Of a stretch of 64,000 nucleotides of DNA, positions 1-13,864 are shown piece after piece. A model generated the notes under the pieces. It was not told the DNA's origin and made no database searches. It worked only from the letters and a program-made list of their open reading frames with translations. Origin of the DNA: Cellulomonas iranensis NBRC 101100 = JCM 18110 (GTDB lineage: Bacteria; Actinomycetota; Actinomycetes; Actinomycetales; Cellulomonadaceae); NCBI RefSeq assembly GCF_001552375.1, contig NZ_BCRB01000011.1, forward strand, positions 1 through 64,000, read 5' to 3'. Both the position numbers and the translations under genes were made by a program. Position 1 is the stretch's first letter, and each line of letters starts with the position of its first letter.

Positions 1-73
1 CGACTGGATCGCACTCTCACGAGCACGAGGGTGGCGACGACTGGATCGCACTCTCGTGGGTGCGAGGGTGGGG
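1..73. repeat. Imperfect 37-bp tandem repeat at the left window edge
   Basis: Two units, 1-37 and 38-74, share their first 18 bases exactly (starting CGACTGGATCGCACTCTC). They differ by transitions at about five positions, then agree again over nine bases. The second unit runs into the pflA stop codon. Its TCGCAC and GTGCGA (48-63 region) can form a short stem. The array may continue left of the window. It could be a dispersed intergenic repeat or part of the pflBA terminator. Confidence 0.7.
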
Positions 74-967
74 TCAGAACGTCGTCAGACCGCGCGCGCG
101 GAAGACGTCGCGGACGGCCTCGGCGGCCTCGCGCGACGGCGGCTCGACGTCGTCGAGCTCGTAGCGCATGCCCAGCTCGGACCACTTGTCGCGGCCCATC
201 TGGTGGAACGGCAGCACCTCGACCCGCTCGACGGCCCCGCCGAGCGACGCGACGTAGTCCGCCACGGCCGCGACGTTCTCGGGCGCGTCGGTCAGGCCCG
301 GCACGAGCACGAACCGGATCCACATGCGGGTGCCGCGGGCCGACAGGCGGCGGCCGAAGTCGAGGGTCGGCTGCAGCTCCCGGCCGGTGACACGCTTGTA
401 CGTCTCGGGGTCGCCGGACTTCACGTCCAGCAGGACGAGCGACACGTCGTCGAGCATCTCGTCGGTCGCGTGCGCGCCGAAGAAGCCCGACGTGTCGATC
501 GCGACCGGCACGTCCATCGCTGCCGCGCCGCGGACCAGCCGGCGCACGAACGCGGGCTGCATGAGCGGCTCGCCGCCCGAGATGGTGACGCCGCCGCCGG
601 TCGCCTTGAAGACCCCGCGGTAGCGCGCGATGCGGGCCAGGAGCTCGTCGGCCGCGACGTCGGTGCCGCGGCGCATCTCCATGGTGTCGGGGTTGTGGCA
701 GTACAGGCACCGCAGCGGGCAGCCCGACAGGAAGATCGTCAGGCGCGTGCCGGGGCCGTCGACCGCGGTCACCAGCTCCCACGAGTGGACCGACCCGAGC
801 CGGCCCTCGCGGACCGCGGCGAGCCGTTCGGAGCGCTCCGCCTCGGTGGTCTCCAGGCCCGCGGTGCCGTGGCCCTGGGTGCGGGTGTGCGACCCGCCGA
901 CGAGCGGGACGCCGAGCGGCACGACGGGTGCGCCGTCCTGCACGGTCGTGGTCACGGTGACCTCCAC
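74..967 (-). CDS. pflA: Pyruvate formate-lyase activating enzyme (radical SAM)
   Basis: Radical SAM activase that installs the glycyl radical on pyruvate formate-lyase using S-adenosylmethionine and a [4Fe-4S] cluster. The cluster motif CxxxCxxC is Cys83, Cys87 and Cys90, within SGCPLRCLYCHNPD. It is followed by the GGGVTISGGEPL segment typical of this family. The protein is 297 aa from a GTG start. About 50 residues precede the family's usual N-terminus, so a later start is possible. It lies 81 bp downstream of pflB on the same strand, the usual pflB-pflA order, and is probably cotranscribed with it under anaerobic conditions. Confidence 0.93.
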   Translation of the reverse strand: MEVTVTTTVQDGAPVVPLGVPLVGGSHTRTQGHGTAGLETTEAERSERLAAVREGRLGSVHSWELVTAVDGPGTRLTIFLSGCPLRCLYCHNPDTMEMRRGTDVAADELLARIARYRGVFKATGGGVTISGGEPLMQPAFVRRLVRGAAAMDVPVAIDTSGFFGAHATDEMLDDVSLVLLDVKSGDPETYKRVTGRELQPTLDFGRRLSARGTRMWIRFVLVPGLTDAPENVAAVADYVASLGGAVERVEVLPFHQMGRDKWSELGMRYELDDVEPPSREAAEAVRDVFRARGLTTF

Positions 968-1048
968 GCTGTCGTCGGGTGGTGCTGCGAGGGTACGTCG
1001 GTGGTCGCCCGGCCCGGCGCTGCGCGCGCCGGGCCGGGGACCGGTGGG

Positions 1049-3319
1049 TCAGACCGCGCCGTGGAACGTGCGGGACAGCACGTCGAGCTGCTGCTCGCGC
1101 GTGAGCCGCACGAAGTTCACGGCGTAGCCGGAGACCCGGATGGTGAGCTGCGGGTAGTTCTCCGGGTGCTCCATGGCGTCCAGGAGCGTCTCGCGGTTCA
1201 GCACGTTGACGTTCATGTGGTAGCCGGAGGACAGGATGTACGCGTCCAGCAGGCCGACCAGGTTCGTCACCTGCTCGTCCTTCTCGCGGCCGAGGCCCGA
1301 GGGGACGATCGACGAGGTCAGCGAGATGCCGTCCTGCGCCTCGGAGTACGGCAGCTTGCCGACCGAGAGCGCCGAGGCGAGCATGCCGTGCGTGTCGCGC
1401 CCGTTCATCGGGTTGGCGCCCGGGGCGAACGGCTCGCCGGCCTTGCGGCCGTCGGGCGTCGACCCGGTGGCCTTGCCGTAGACGACGTTCGATGTGATCG
1501 TCAGCACCGACTGCGTGTGCAGCGCGTTGCGGTACGTCGGGACGGCGCGGATCTTCTCCATGAAGCGCCGCACGATCCACACCGCGATGTCGTCGGCGCG
1601 GTCGTCGTCGTTGCCGTACGTCGGGAAGTCGCCGTCGATCGCGTACTCGGTGATCAGGCCGTCGGCCGTGCGCAGCGGCGTGACCTTCGCGTGCTTGATC
1701 GCCGACAGCGCGTCCGCGACGACCGACAGGCCGGCGATGCCGCAGGCCATGGTCCGCAGGATGGTGCGGTCGTGCAGCGCCATCTCGATGCGCTCGTACG
1801 CGTACTTGTCGTGCATGTAGTGCACGCAGTTCAGCGCGTCGACGTAGGTCTCGGCGAGCCAGTCCATGGTCTTGTCGAACTTGGCCATGACGTCGTCGTA
1901 GTCGAGCACCTCGCCCTCGACGGGCGCGGACACCGGCGCGACCTGCTTGCCGGAGATCTCGTCACGGCCGCCGTTGATCGCGTAGAGCAGCGCCTTGGCG
2001 AGGTTGACCCGCGCACCGAAGAACTGCATCTGCTTGCCGACCCGCATCGGGGACACGCAGCACGCGATGGCCGCGTCGTCGCCCCACGAGGCGCGGATGA
2101 GCTCGTCGGACTCGTACTGCACGGCCGACGTGTCGATGGACACCTGCGCGCAGTACCGCTTGAAGCCCTCGGGCAGCCGCTCGCTCCAGAACACGGTCAT
2201 GTTCGGCTCGGGCGCCGGGCCCAGGTTGTACAGCGTCTGCAGGTACCGGAACGACGTCTTGGTGACGAGCGGGCGCCCGTCCTCGCCGATGCCGCCGATG
2301 GACTCGGTCACCCAGGTCGGGTCGCCCGAGAACAGGCTGTCGTACTCGGGCGTGCGCAGGAACCGCACGATGCGCAACTTGATGACGAAGTCGTCGATGA
2401 TCTCCTGCGCCTGCTCCTCCGTCAGCGCACCCGACTCGAGGTCGCGCTGCAGGAACACGTCGAGGAACGTCGACGTGCGGCCGAGCGACATGGCCGCGCC
2501 GTTCTGCTCCTTCACGGCGGCGAGGTACGCGAAGTACAGCCACTGCACGGCCTCGCGCGCATTGGTCGCGGGCTGCGAGATGTCGTAGCCGTAGGACGCC
2601 GCCATCTGCTTGAGCTCGCCGAGCGCGCGGATCTGCTCCGCGAGCTCCTCGCGGTCGCGGATGACGTCCTCGACCGAGCGCTCCATGTCGAGCGAGGCCT
2701 TCTCGAGCTTCTTCGCGGCGATGAGCTGGTCGACGCCGTAGAGCGCGACGCGGCGGTAGTCGCCGATGATGCGGCCGCGGCCGTACGCGTCGGGCAGGCC
2801 CGTGATGATGTGCGACGAGCGCGCGGCGCGCACGTTCGGGGGGTACACGTCGAAGACGCCGTCGTTGTGCGTCTTGCGGTACTTGGTGAAGATGTCGATG
2901 ATCTCCTGCGGCGCCTCGTAGCCGTAGGTCTCCAGCGACGTCTGGACCATGCGCCAGCCGCCGTTGGGCATGATCGCGCGCTTGAGCGGCGCGTCGGTCT
3001 GCAGGCCGACGATGACCTCGTTGCCCTCGTCGATGTAGCCGGGCGCGTGGGCGGTGATGGTCGACGGCGTCGTCGCGTCGACGTCGTAGACGCCCTTCTC
3101 GCGCTCCTGCGGGAACATCGCCGACAGCTTGTCCCAGATGCCCGTGGTGCGGGCGGTGGGGCCGGCGAGGAAGCTCGCGTCGCCGGTGTACGGCGTGTAG
3201 TTCCGCTGGATGAAGTCGCGGACGTCGACGTGGTCCGTCCACGGCCCGGTGGTGAAGCCCTCCCAGGCCGCGGGTACGGCGGTGTCGCTGCGGTCGCTGG
3301 GTACAGCGGTGATGGACAT
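1049..3319 (-). CDS. pflB: Formate C-acetyltransferase (pyruvate formate-lyase)
   Basis: Glycyl-radical enzyme converting pyruvate and CoA to acetyl-CoA and formate in mixed-acid fermentation. The 756-aa length matches the E. coli enzyme (760 aa). The catalytic cysteine pair is Cys420-Cys421 in IACCVSPM. The radical glycine is Gly731 in RVSGYAVNF near the C-terminus. The ATG start has AGGGAG 7 nt upstream. A plausible promoter lies at 3353-3381. Presence of this oxygen-sensitive enzyme beside aconitase and heme A synthase elsewhere in the window suggests a facultative anaerobe. Confidence 0.97.
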   Translation of the reverse strand: MSITAVPSDRSDTAVPAAWEGFTTGPWTDHVDVRDFIQRNYTPYTGDASFLAGPTARTTGIWDKLSAMFPQEREKGVYDVDATTPSTITAHAPGYIDEGNEVIVGLQTDAPLKRAIMPNGGWRMVQTSLETYGYEAPQEIIDIFTKYRKTHNDGVFDVYPPNVRAARSSHIITGLPDAYGRGRIIGDYRRVALYGVDQLIAAKKLEKASLDMERSVEDVIRDREELAEQIRALGELKQMAASYGYDISQPATNAREAVQWLYFAYLAAVKEQNGAAMSLGRTSTFLDVFLQRDLESGALTEEQAQEIIDDFVIKLRIVRFLRTPEYDSLFSGDPTWVTESIGGIGEDGRPLVTKTSFRYLQTLYNLGPAPEPNMTVFWSERLPEGFKRYCAQVSIDTSAVQYESDELIRASWGDDAAIACCVSPMRVGKQMQFFGARVNLAKALLYAINGGRDEISGKQVAPVSAPVEGEVLDYDDVMAKFDKTMDWLAETYVDALNCVHYMHDKYAYERIEMALHDRTILRTMACGIAGLSVVADALSAIKHAKVTPLRTADGLITEYAIDGDFPTYGNDDDRADDIAVWIVRRFMEKIRAVPTYRNALHTQSVLTITSNVVYGKATGSTPDGRKAGEPFAPGANPMNGRDTHGMLASALSVGKLPYSEAQDGISLTSSIVPSGLGREKDEQVTNLVGLLDAYILSSGYHMNVNVLNRETLLDAMEHPENYPQLTIRVSGYAVNFVRLTREQQLDVLSRTFHGAV

Positions 3320-3352
3320 CTGACTACTCCCTGCGTCGGGGCCGATGTCACG

Positions 3353-3381
3353 ACGCTATTGAGCAAATGATGGGATGTCTT
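3353..3381 (-). promoter_or_regulatory. Candidate pflB promoter
   Basis: On the minus strand AAGACA (3376-3381) and TAGCGT (3353-3358) are separated by 17 bp, about 35 nt before the pflB ATG. The spacer is unusually AT-rich for this genome and contains TTGAGCAA, a short inverted half-site pair. An oxygen-responsive regulator site is possible, but no consensus FNR box is seen. Confidence 0.45.
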
Positions 3382-3449
3382 GGGACCTCGGTCCTCGCAC
3401 GGTCAGGAGCACCCGTGACCCCGGCCACAGGGAAACCGACCGACGCCCC

Positions 3450-3474
3450 GCGGGCCCGCCGGGAGGCGGGCCGC
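3450..3474 (-). terminator. Rho-independent-like hairpin after dxs
   Basis: GCGGGCCCGCC, loop GGGA, then GGCGGGCCGC forms a strong GC stem with one bulge. It lies just past the dxs stop and between dxs and the pflB promoter. No U-run follows, as is common in high-GC actinobacteria. Confidence 0.6.
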
Positions 3475-3480
3475 AGGCCC

Positions 3481-5358
3481 TCAGTCGCGGGCGCGCAGCG
3501 CCGTCAGCACGTCCGCCGCGACGTCGTGCGGGCCCAGCCGCAGCTCCGCGACGATCTCGTCGCGCGTCGCGTGGTCGAGGAACCGCGCGGGCACGCCGAA
3601 CGACTGCACGGGCGTCGCGACGCCGGCCTCGCGCGCGCGCTGCCCCAGCAGCGCACCGATGCCGCCGTCCACGAGGCCGTCCTCGACCGTCACGACGTGG
3701 TCGTGCTCGTCGACGAGCTTGACCAGCGCCGACGGCACGGGCAGCGCCCAGCGCGGGTCGACCACGGTGACCGTGGCGCCGTGCCCGGCGAGCAGCTCGC
3801 CCACCGCGAGCGCGGTCGGCACCATGGCCCCGACCCCCACGACCAGCACGCGCGACGCGCCGCCGTCGTGCCGGGCCAGCACGTCGACGCCGTCGACGTC
3901 CTCGAGCGCCGGGATCGGGTCGCCCATCGCACCCTTCGGGTACCGCACGACCGTCGGAGCGTCGTCGACGTCGACCGCCTCGCGCAGCGCCGTGCGCAGC
4001 GTCGCCTCGTCGCGCGGCGCGGCGAGGCGCAGACCCGGGACGATCGAGAGCATCGCGAGGTCCCACATGCCGTTGTGGCTCGCACCGTCGTCGCCGGTGA
4101 TGCCGGCGCGGTCGAGCACGAACGTGACGCCCGCGCGGTGCAGCGCGACGTCCATGAGCACCTGGTCGAACGCGCGGTTGAGGAACGTCGCGTACACCGC
4201 GACGACCGGGTGCAGGCCGCCGAACGCCATGCCGGCCGCGGACGTCGCGGCGTGCTGCTCGGCGATCCCGACGTCGAACACGCGCTCGGGGAACTCGGCC
4301 GCGAACGGTGCGAGCCCCACGGGCTGCAGCATCGCCGCGGTGATGGCCACGACGTCGGGCCGACGCCGGCCGATCCGCACGATCTCGTCGGCGAACACGC
4401 TGGTCCAGCCGAAGCGCGACGGCGCGAGCGGCAGCCCCGTCTCGGGGTGGATGCGCCCGACCGCGTGGAACCGGTCGGCCACGTCCTGCTCGGCGGGCGT
4501 GTACCCGCGGCCCTTCTCGGTGATGACGTGCACGATCACGGGCCCGCCGAACGCGCGCGCGCTGCGCAGCGCCCGCTCGACCGCCTGCTCGTCGTGGCCG
4601 TCGACCGGGCCCACGTACTTCAGGCCCAGGTCCTCGAACATGCCCTGCGGCGCGACGACGTCCTTGATGCCCTTCTTCAGGCCGTGCAGCGCCTCGTACG
4701 CGAGGCGCCCGGGCGGGCCCGAGCGGCGCAGCGTCGTCTTGCCCCACGACAGCACCGACTCGTAGCCCTGCGTCGTGCGTAGCGAGTCGAGGTGCTGCGC
4801 GAGGCCGCCGATCGTCGGCGCGTAGGACCGCCCGTTGTCGTTGACCACGACGACCACGCGACGGTCCGGGTCGGCCGCGATGTTGTTGAGCGCCTCCCAC
4901 GCCATGCCGCCCGTGAGCGCGCCGTCGCCGATGACGGCGACCGTGTGCCGGTCGGTCTCGCCGCGCACCTGGCGCGCCTTGGCGATGCCGTCGGCCCACG
5001 ACAGCGCGGTCGACGCGTGCGAGTTCTCCACCACGTCGTGCGGGGACTCGGCGCGGCTCGGGTAGCCCGACAGGCCGTCGCGGCGGCGCAGCGACGAGAA
5101 GTCCTGCCGTCCCGTGAGGAGCTTGTGCACGTACGCCTGGTGCCCGGTGTCGAACACGATCGCGTCGCGCGGCGAGTCGAACACGCGGTGCAGCGCGATC
5201 GACAGCTCGACGACGCCGAGGTTCGGGCCCAGGTGCCCACCGGTCCGGGAGACCTGGTCGACCAGGAAGGCCCGGATCTCGGCGGCGAGCTCGTCCACCT
5301 CGTGCGTCGAGAGCCGACGCAGGTCCTGCGGCGACGAGATGCGCTCGAGCATCCCCAC
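3481..5358 (-). CDS. dxs: 1-deoxy-D-xylulose-5-phosphate synthase
   Basis: Thiamine-diphosphate enzyme condensing pyruvate and glyceraldehyde-3-phosphate, the first step of the non-mevalonate isoprenoid pathway. Visible family marks include [17 protein letters not shown] near the N-terminus, the ThDP/Mg motif [16 protein letters not shown], and the transketolase pyrimidine domain ([18 protein letters not shown]). I chose GTG at 5358, with AGGAGG 5 nt upstream. It aligns with the usual seven-residue N-terminus of Streptomyces Dxs. ATG at 5352 is the alternative, giving 623 aa instead of 625. A TAGAGT -10 hexamer lies at 5416-5421. Confidence 0.96.
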   Translation of the reverse strand: MGMLERISSPQDLRRLSTHEVDELAAEIRAFLVDQVSRTGGHLGPNLGVVELSIALHRVFDSPRDAIVFDTGHQAYVHKLLTGRQDFSSLRRRDGLSGYPSRAESPHDVVENSHASTALSWADGIAKARQVRGETDRHTVAVIGDGALTGGMAWEALNNIAADPDRRVVVVVNDNGRSYAPTIGGLAQHLDSLRTTQGYESVLSWGKTTLRRSGPPGRLAYEALHGLKKGIKDVVAPQGMFEDLGLKYVGPVDGHDEQAVERALRSARAFGGPVIVHVITEKGRGYTPAEQDVADRFHAVGRIHPETGLPLAPSRFGWTSVFADEIVRIGRRRPDVVAITAAMLQPVGLAPFAAEFPERVFDVGIAEQHAATSAAGMAFGGLHPVVAVYATFLNRAFDQVLMDVALHRAGVTFVLDRAGITGDDGASHNGMWDLAMLSIVPGLRLAAPRDEATLRTALREAVDVDDAPTVVRYPKGAMGDPIPALEDVDGVDVLARHDGGASRVLVVGVGAMVPTALAVGELLAGHGATVTVVDPRWALPVPSALVKLVDEHDHVVTVEDGLVDGGIGALLGQRAREAGVATPVQSFGVPARFLDHATRDEIVAELRLGPHDVAADVLTALRARD

Positions 5359-5415
5359 GTGGTCCTCCTCGTCCTGCCCGTCGCCGGGCGTCACCCGGCG
5401 GGTGCCGGACGTCCC

Positions 5416-5421
5416 ACTCTA
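5416..5421 (-). promoter_or_regulatory. -10 hexamer for dxs
   Basis: TAGAGT about 60 nt upstream of the dxs start, overlapping the stop codon of the upstream DUF4126 gene. The intervening leader carries AGGAGG, so this would give a leadered mRNA. Confidence 0.4.
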
Positions 5422-6027
5422 GGACCCGGCGACCGGTTCGTCCTGCGCCGCTCCCCCGCGCCGCCGGGCGCGGCGACGCCGCAGCAGCACGACGACCAGG
5501 GCGACGCCCGCCGCGAGCGCGACGAGCACGAGCACCGGCAGCAGCACCGCGACCAGGCTCAGCCCGATCGCGGCACCGTCCTCGACCGTCGACACGACGG
5601 GCGCGCCCAGGCCGCCGGTGGTCGCGTTCACGACGGGGCGCACGGTCGCCTTGGTCGCGTGGACGACGAGCGCGACCAGGATGCCCGCGACGACCGGCAC
5701 CCACGGGTTGTCGCGCACCCACGCCGAGCCCTCGAGGTCCTGCGCGGCCGACGTCGCGGCGAACACCACGGCGCCCGACGCGGGCCGGATCACGGTCTGC
5801 ACGGCGTCGTTCACCGTGTCGACGAGCGGCACCTTGTCGAGCACGACGTCGGCGAGCAGCAGCACGGTCCCGACGCCGATCGCCCAGCCGCTCTCCATCC
5901 ACGTCAGGCCGGCCGGCAGCACGACCAGGTCGGTGAACCGTGCCAGGAGCGCGACGACCAGGAACGGGATGGACGCGTTGAGACCGGCGGCGGCCGACAG
6001 GCCGACCCCGGTGAGCGCGACGAGCAT
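5419..6027 (-). CDS. DUF4126 family membrane protein
   Basis: Predicted integral membrane protein of about 202 aa with four to five hydrophobic stretches. One covers the N-terminal MLVALTGVGLSAAAGLNASIP region, and a long C-terminal helix is followed by an Arg-rich tail (RRRRARRR). The VGLSAAAGLNASIPFLVVALLARF opening and the LDKVPLVDTVNDAVQTVIRP segment are typical of DUF4126. Function is unknown. The ATG at 6027 is preceded at 7 nt by TAGGCT, suggesting a leaderless transcript. A longer reading to 6111 would add a basic, non-conserved extension. Confidence 0.8.
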   Translation of the reverse strand: MLVALTGVGLSAAAGLNASIPFLVVALLARFTDLVVLPAGLTWMESGWAIGVGTVLLLADVVLDKVPLVDTVNDAVQTVIRPASGAVVFAATSAAQDLEGSAWVRDNPWVPVVAGILVALVVHATKATVRPVVNATTGGLGAPVVSTVEDGAAIGLSLVAVLLPVLVLVALAAGVALVVVLLRRRRARRRGGAAQDEPVAGS

Positions 6028-6034
6028 GCGCGCG

Positions 6035-6040
6035 AGCCTA
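6035..6040 (-). promoter_or_regulatory. -10 hexamer, leaderless DUF4126 gene
   Basis: TAGGCT 7 nt before the ATG at 6027; no Shine-Dalgarno is visible. Confidence 0.5.
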
Positions 6041-6120
6041 CCGGCGGGCCCCGGAGGCGCCCGGCGCACGCGCTCGGCGCCGCACGTGCCGCCCCGGGGC
6101 CGCGGCGGCACGGCCGGTAG

Positions 6121-8302
<2,182 letters not shown>

Positions 8303-8306
<4 letters not shown>

Positions 8307-9001
8307 CGTCCGGCGCCGCGGGGGCACGGCCCCCGCGGGATGCGCGCGCCGACCTCGAGCGCGTCGCGCGCGAGGGCGTCACCTGGCCGAGCGCACCGTC
8401 GCGGCTCGCGCCGGACGGCACGACGACGCGCCGCTCGGCCGTGCTCGTGCTGTTCGGCGCGCTCGACGCCGTGCCCGCCCGCTCCCCCGGCGCGCCGCGC
8501 GTGCCGGCCGACCTCGACGTGCTGCTGCAGCGCCGCTCGGCCACGATGTCGCACCACCCCGGCCAGGTCGCGTTCCCCGGGGGCGGCATCGACCCGGGCG
8601 ATGACGGCCCCGTCGGGGCGGCGCTGCGCGAGGCCGTCGAGGAGACCGGTCTCGAGCCGTCGGGCGTCGACGTGCTCGGCACGCTCGCGGACGTGCCGCT
8701 GCCCGTGAGCGACAACCTCGTCACGCCCGTGCTCGCGTGGTGGCGGACGCCGTCGCGCGTCGCCGCGGTGGACCACCGCGAGGCCGTCGACGTGTTCCGG
8801 GCGCCCGTCGCCGACCTCGTCGACCCCGCCCGCCGCGGGGTCGTCGTGCACCCCGTCGCCCGCGGTCGCGTCCGCACGCCGGCGTTCGAGCTCGACGGCG
8901 GGGTCGTGGTGTGGGGCTTCACCGCGCTCGTGCTGGCCGGTGTGCTCGACGCCGCGGGCTGGTCGGTGCCGTGGGACGTCTCGCGCACGGTCACGCCGTG
9001 A
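8303..9001 (+). CDS. NUDIX hydrolase, CoA diphosphatase type
   Basis: A 232-aa NUDIX protein. The box reads G-x5-D-x7-REAVEETGL, with Asp where the consensus has Glu, as seen in many CoA diphosphatases. The preceding LLQRRSATMSHHPGQVAFPG stretch is the UPF0035 signature of CoA pyrophosphatases (NudL type). The likely reaction is cleavage of CoA or acyl-CoA to phosphopantetheine and 3',5'-ADP. The GTG start overlaps the previous stop codon (GTGA), so it is the third cistron of the guaB1 run. Confidence 0.85.
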
Positions 9002-9077
9002 CGGTCCGGGGCCGGCGGACGCGCGCGGGGCACCCCGCGCCGGCGCAGACGGTTCGACGGTGGCCGGCGCGGTCTCG

Positions 9078-9083
9078 TACCGT
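9078..9083 (+). promoter_or_regulatory. -10 hexamer, leaderless kinase gene
   Basis: TACCGT exactly 6 nt before GTG 9090; no Shine-Dalgarno. Confidence 0.5.
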
Positions 9084-9089
9084 CGCCGC

Positions 9090-9977
9090 GTGACCGCCGC
9101 CCCCCACCCCAAGATCCAGGTCGACGTGACGGCCGACCTGGCCCGCGCGCTGCTGGTCGACCAGCACCCCGACCTCGCGGACCTCCCGCTGCACGGGCGC
9201 GTGTTCGGCTGGGACAACGTGACCTGGCGCCTGGGCGACGCGCTCGCGCTCCGGTTCCCGGTGCGGGACCTGTCCTCGACGCTGGTCGAGCGCGAGCAGC
9301 GCTGGCTGGCCGTCCTCGCGCCGCAGCTGCCCGTGCCCGTGCCCGCCCCGGTGCGCACGGGCCGCCCGGGCCGCGGGTTCCCGTGGTCGTGGAGCGTCGT
9401 GCCGTGGCTGACGGGGACGCAGGTCGCCGCGCTGCCCGTCGCGCCCCGCGCCGCGTGGGCGACCGAGCTCGCCGACGCGCTCGCGGCGCTCCACGTGCCC
9501 GCGCCCGCGGACGCGCCGCGCAACCCGTACCGGGGCGTGCCGCTCGCCGACCGCGTCGAGACGATGCGTGCGCGCACGACCGACGACCTGCCGCACGTCG
9601 CCGCGCTGCGCGCCGCGCTCGACGCGGGCGTCGCCGCCCCGGCGTGGGACCGCCCGGCCGTGTGGGTGCACGGCGACCCGCACCCCGGCAACCTCGTGGC
9701 CGACGGCGCGCACCTCACGGGGCTCATCGACTTCGGCGACCTGGGTGCGGGCGACCCGGCGAGCGACCTCGCGACGGCCTGGATGACGTTCGACGCGGCG
9801 GGACGCGCGGCGTTCGTCGCGCGGACGCAGGAGCTGCGCGGCTGGGACGCCGCGACCTGGACCCGGGCGCGGGCGTGGGCGGCGTCGTACGTCGCGGTGC
9901 TGCTGGCGCACCCGGACGAGTACCCCGTGCTGGCCGAGGTGGGGCGGCACACGGCCGCGCAGGTCGCCGCGGGCTGA
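9090..9977 (+). CDS. Aminoglycoside phosphotransferase (APH)-fold kinase
   Basis: Protein-kinase-like phosphotransferase of 295 aa. The catalytic loop is WVHGDPHPGNLV and the metal-binding motif is IDFGDLGAGDPASDLA, both APH family hallmarks. The substrate is not determined by sequence. Such chromosomal APH-fold proteins often phosphorylate small metabolites and need not confer antibiotic resistance. The gene has its own leaderless-type promoter, so it is separate from the guaB1 run, and it converges with acnA across a shared terminator hairpin. Confidence 0.85.
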   Translation: MTAAPHPKIQVDVTADLARALLVDQHPDLADLPLHGRVFGWDNVTWRLGDALALRFPVRDLSSTLVEREQRWLAVLAPQLPVPVPAPVRTGRPGRGFPWSWSVVPWLTGTQVAALPVAPRAAWATELADALAALHVPAPADAPRNPYRGVPLADRVETMRARTTDDLPHVAALRAALDAGVAAPAWDRPAVWVHGDPHPGNLVADGAHLTGLIDFGDLGAGDPASDLATAWMTFDAAGRAAFVARTQELRGWDAATWTRARAWAASYVAVLLAHPDEYPVLAEVGRHTAAQVAAG

Positions 9978-10034
9978 GCGGCACGCCGGCGCGGCGCGTC
10001 GGGACGCACGACGACTGCACGACGACCGCACGAC

Positions 10035-10072
10035 GACGGCCCGTCGGCTCCTCGCGGAGCCGGCGGGCCGTC
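10035..10072. terminator. Bidirectional terminator hairpin
   Basis: Arms of 17 bases (GACGGCCCGTCGGCTCC and GGAGCCGGCGGGCCGTC, one mismatch) flank a TCGC loop. It sits between the convergent kinase and acnA genes. Confidence 0.8.
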
Positions 10073-10092
10073 GGTGTGCGTGCGGGGTCGAC

Positions 10093-12822
<2,730 letters not shown>

Positions 12823-12891
12823 GGGTGCTCCTTCGCTGGCGAGTGCCGGGCTCGTCTGGGGGTGCCCGGCGGTGGGGGCGGCCGACGCACC

Positions 12892-12897
12892 AGCCTA
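12892..12897 (-). promoter_or_regulatory. Possible acnA -10 hexamer
   Basis: TAGGCT about 70 nt upstream of the acnA GTG; the leader carries a clear Shine-Dalgarno. A second candidate, TATAAG, overlaps the inverted repeat further upstream. Confidence 0.35.
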
Positions 12898-12949
12898 GGT
12901 GCGCGCGCCGCGGCGCGGGCCCGGCGTCCACCGGGCCGTCGTGCACTTA

Positions 12950-12967
12950 TATCTTGATGTCGAGATA
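12950..12967. promoter_or_regulatory. 18-bp inverted repeat upstream of acnA
   Basis: TATCTTGATGTCGAGATA has seven of nine paired positions and lies in an AT-rich island 128 bp before acnA. The shape is that of a dimeric repressor or activator site. I cannot name the regulator. It also lies in the region downstream of the 54-aa gene at 13075-13239, so acnA is its likelier target. Confidence 0.55.
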
Positions 12968-13012
12968 CATCGTAGCGCGTCGGCTCCCCCGCGCGCGCAC
13001 CCCGACACGCCA

Positions 13013-13041
13013 CGAGGGGCGGCCGTGCGGACCGCCCCTCG
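13013..13041 (-). terminator. Hairpin after the 54-aa gene
   Basis: Perfect 10-bp stem CGAGGGGCGG and CCGCCCCTCG with a 9-nt loop, 34 nt beyond the stop at 13075. Confidence 0.7.
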
Positions 13042-13074
13042 TCACCACCGGACGCCCGGCAGGTGCCCGACGCG

Positions 13075-13239
13075 TCAGCTCTGCTGCGCGCGCAGCGCCT
13101 CGGCGGCCTTGCGCTCGGCCTCGACGGCGCGCTCGTACGCGCGCGGGTCGTACTCGGGCGTGCCCTGCTTGTGCAGCTCCTGGGTCACGAGGCGCTTGGC
13201 CTCGGCCAGCCGGCTCGCGCGGTCCTGCGACTCCGTCAT
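13075..13239 (-). CDS. Small hypothetical protein, 54 aa, helical
   Basis: A short open frame with every mark of a real gene: ATG, a strong GGGAGGT 4 nt upstream, a TAGCGT -10 at 13303-13308, and a perfect terminator stem at 13013-13041. The protein begins MTESQDRASRLAEAKRLV and ends ALRAQQS. It is rich in Ala, Glu, Arg and Lys with no Cys or Trp and no hydrophobic segment, suggesting one or two soluble amphipathic helices. It includes a TPEYDPRAYERAVE segment. I do not recognise the family. Confidence 0.75.
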   Translation of the reverse strand: MTESQDRASRLAEAKRLVTQELHKQGTPEYDPRAYERAVEAERKAAEALRAQQS

Positions 13240-13302
13240 GGTGACCTCCCGGGGACTTCCGCTGGATGGACGTCGCGCCGCCCGTGCGGCGCCGCACGTC
13301 CC

Positions 13303-13308
13303 ACGCTA
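13303..13308 (-). promoter_or_regulatory. -10 hexamer for the 54-aa gene
   Basis: TAGCGT about 64 nt upstream of the ATG at 13239, with GGGAGGT in the leader. Confidence 0.45.
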
Positions 13309-13349
13309 GGACGTCGGCACGGGCGCCGCGACCGCCGGCCGCGGGCACG

Positions 13350-13754
13350 TCACGCGACGCCGTCGTCGACCGCGCGCAGGCGGGCGCGCCCGGCCTCGTC
13401 GAGGCCCGCGAGCCGGTCGAGGACGGTCGCCACGTCCACGCCGAGCTCGTCCGCGAGCTCGCGCGGGTGCCGCGTCCAGCGCCACGCCGCGAGCAGCGCG
13501 TCGTCGGGCACCAGGCGGCGTGCGACGAGCGCCCGCACCTCGCGCTCCTGCGCCGGCGTGCAGCCGCCCACGTGCCCGAGCTCGATGTGGGCGAGCTCGT
13601 GCGCGAGCGTGCACCGGCGCTGCGCCTGCGACTGGTCCGGGTGCAGCACGACGACCGACCGCCCGTCGGTGAGCCCCAGGACCCCCGGCAGCCGCCGCCA
13701 GACCAGGCGCACGTGCGGCATGGCGCGCAGCCGCCGCCAGGGGTGCTCCACCAC
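13350..13754 (-). CDS. ImmA/IrrE-like metallo-endopeptidase
   Basis: A 134-aa protein with the zinc-protease motif HELAHIELGH (His52, Glu53, His56), the core of the ImmA/IrrE family (DUF955). Members cleave a partner XRE-type repressor, as in ICEBs1 ImmA-ImmR or Deinococcus IrrE-DdrO. The partner here is probably the XRE protein encoded just upstream on the same strand. The GTG start is preceded at 6 nt by TACCGT, so the gene may also be transcribed alone as a leaderless mRNA. There is no integrase nearby, so a chromosomal regulatory module is as likely as a mobile-element remnant. Confidence 0.85.
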   Translation of the reverse strand: MVEHPWRRLRAMPHVRLVWRRLPGVLGLTDGRSVVVLHPDQSQAQRRCTLAHELAHIELGHVGGCTPAQEREVRALVARRLVPDDALLAAWRWTRHPRELADELGVDVATVLDRLAGLDEAGRARLRAVDDGVA

Positions 13755-13760
13755 GCGGCG

Positions 13761-13766
13761 ACGGTA
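13761..13766 (-). promoter_or_regulatory. -10 hexamer, leaderless peptidase gene
   Basis: TACCGT 6 nt before GTG 13754, separating the peptidase from the upstream XRE gene transcriptionally. Confidence 0.45.
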
Positions 13767-13864
13767 GCCCGGCCCACCGGCCGCGCGCTCCGGCCCTCCA
13801 CAGGCCGTGACGCCGCCCGACGGGCGGGTGGGCGTGCGGACGTCCCGGGACGTCCGACGCGCGC

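Noticed and set aside
56-3370. 1104-codon plus-strand open frame opposite pflA and pflB
   Set aside because: It is a GC-driven antisense shadow rich in Arg, Val, His and Asp with no family features, while both opposite genes have clear catalytic motifs.
9090-9977. Aminoglycoside resistance gene
   Set aside because: Only the general APH kinase fold is supported; nothing in sequence or context indicates an antibiotic substrate.
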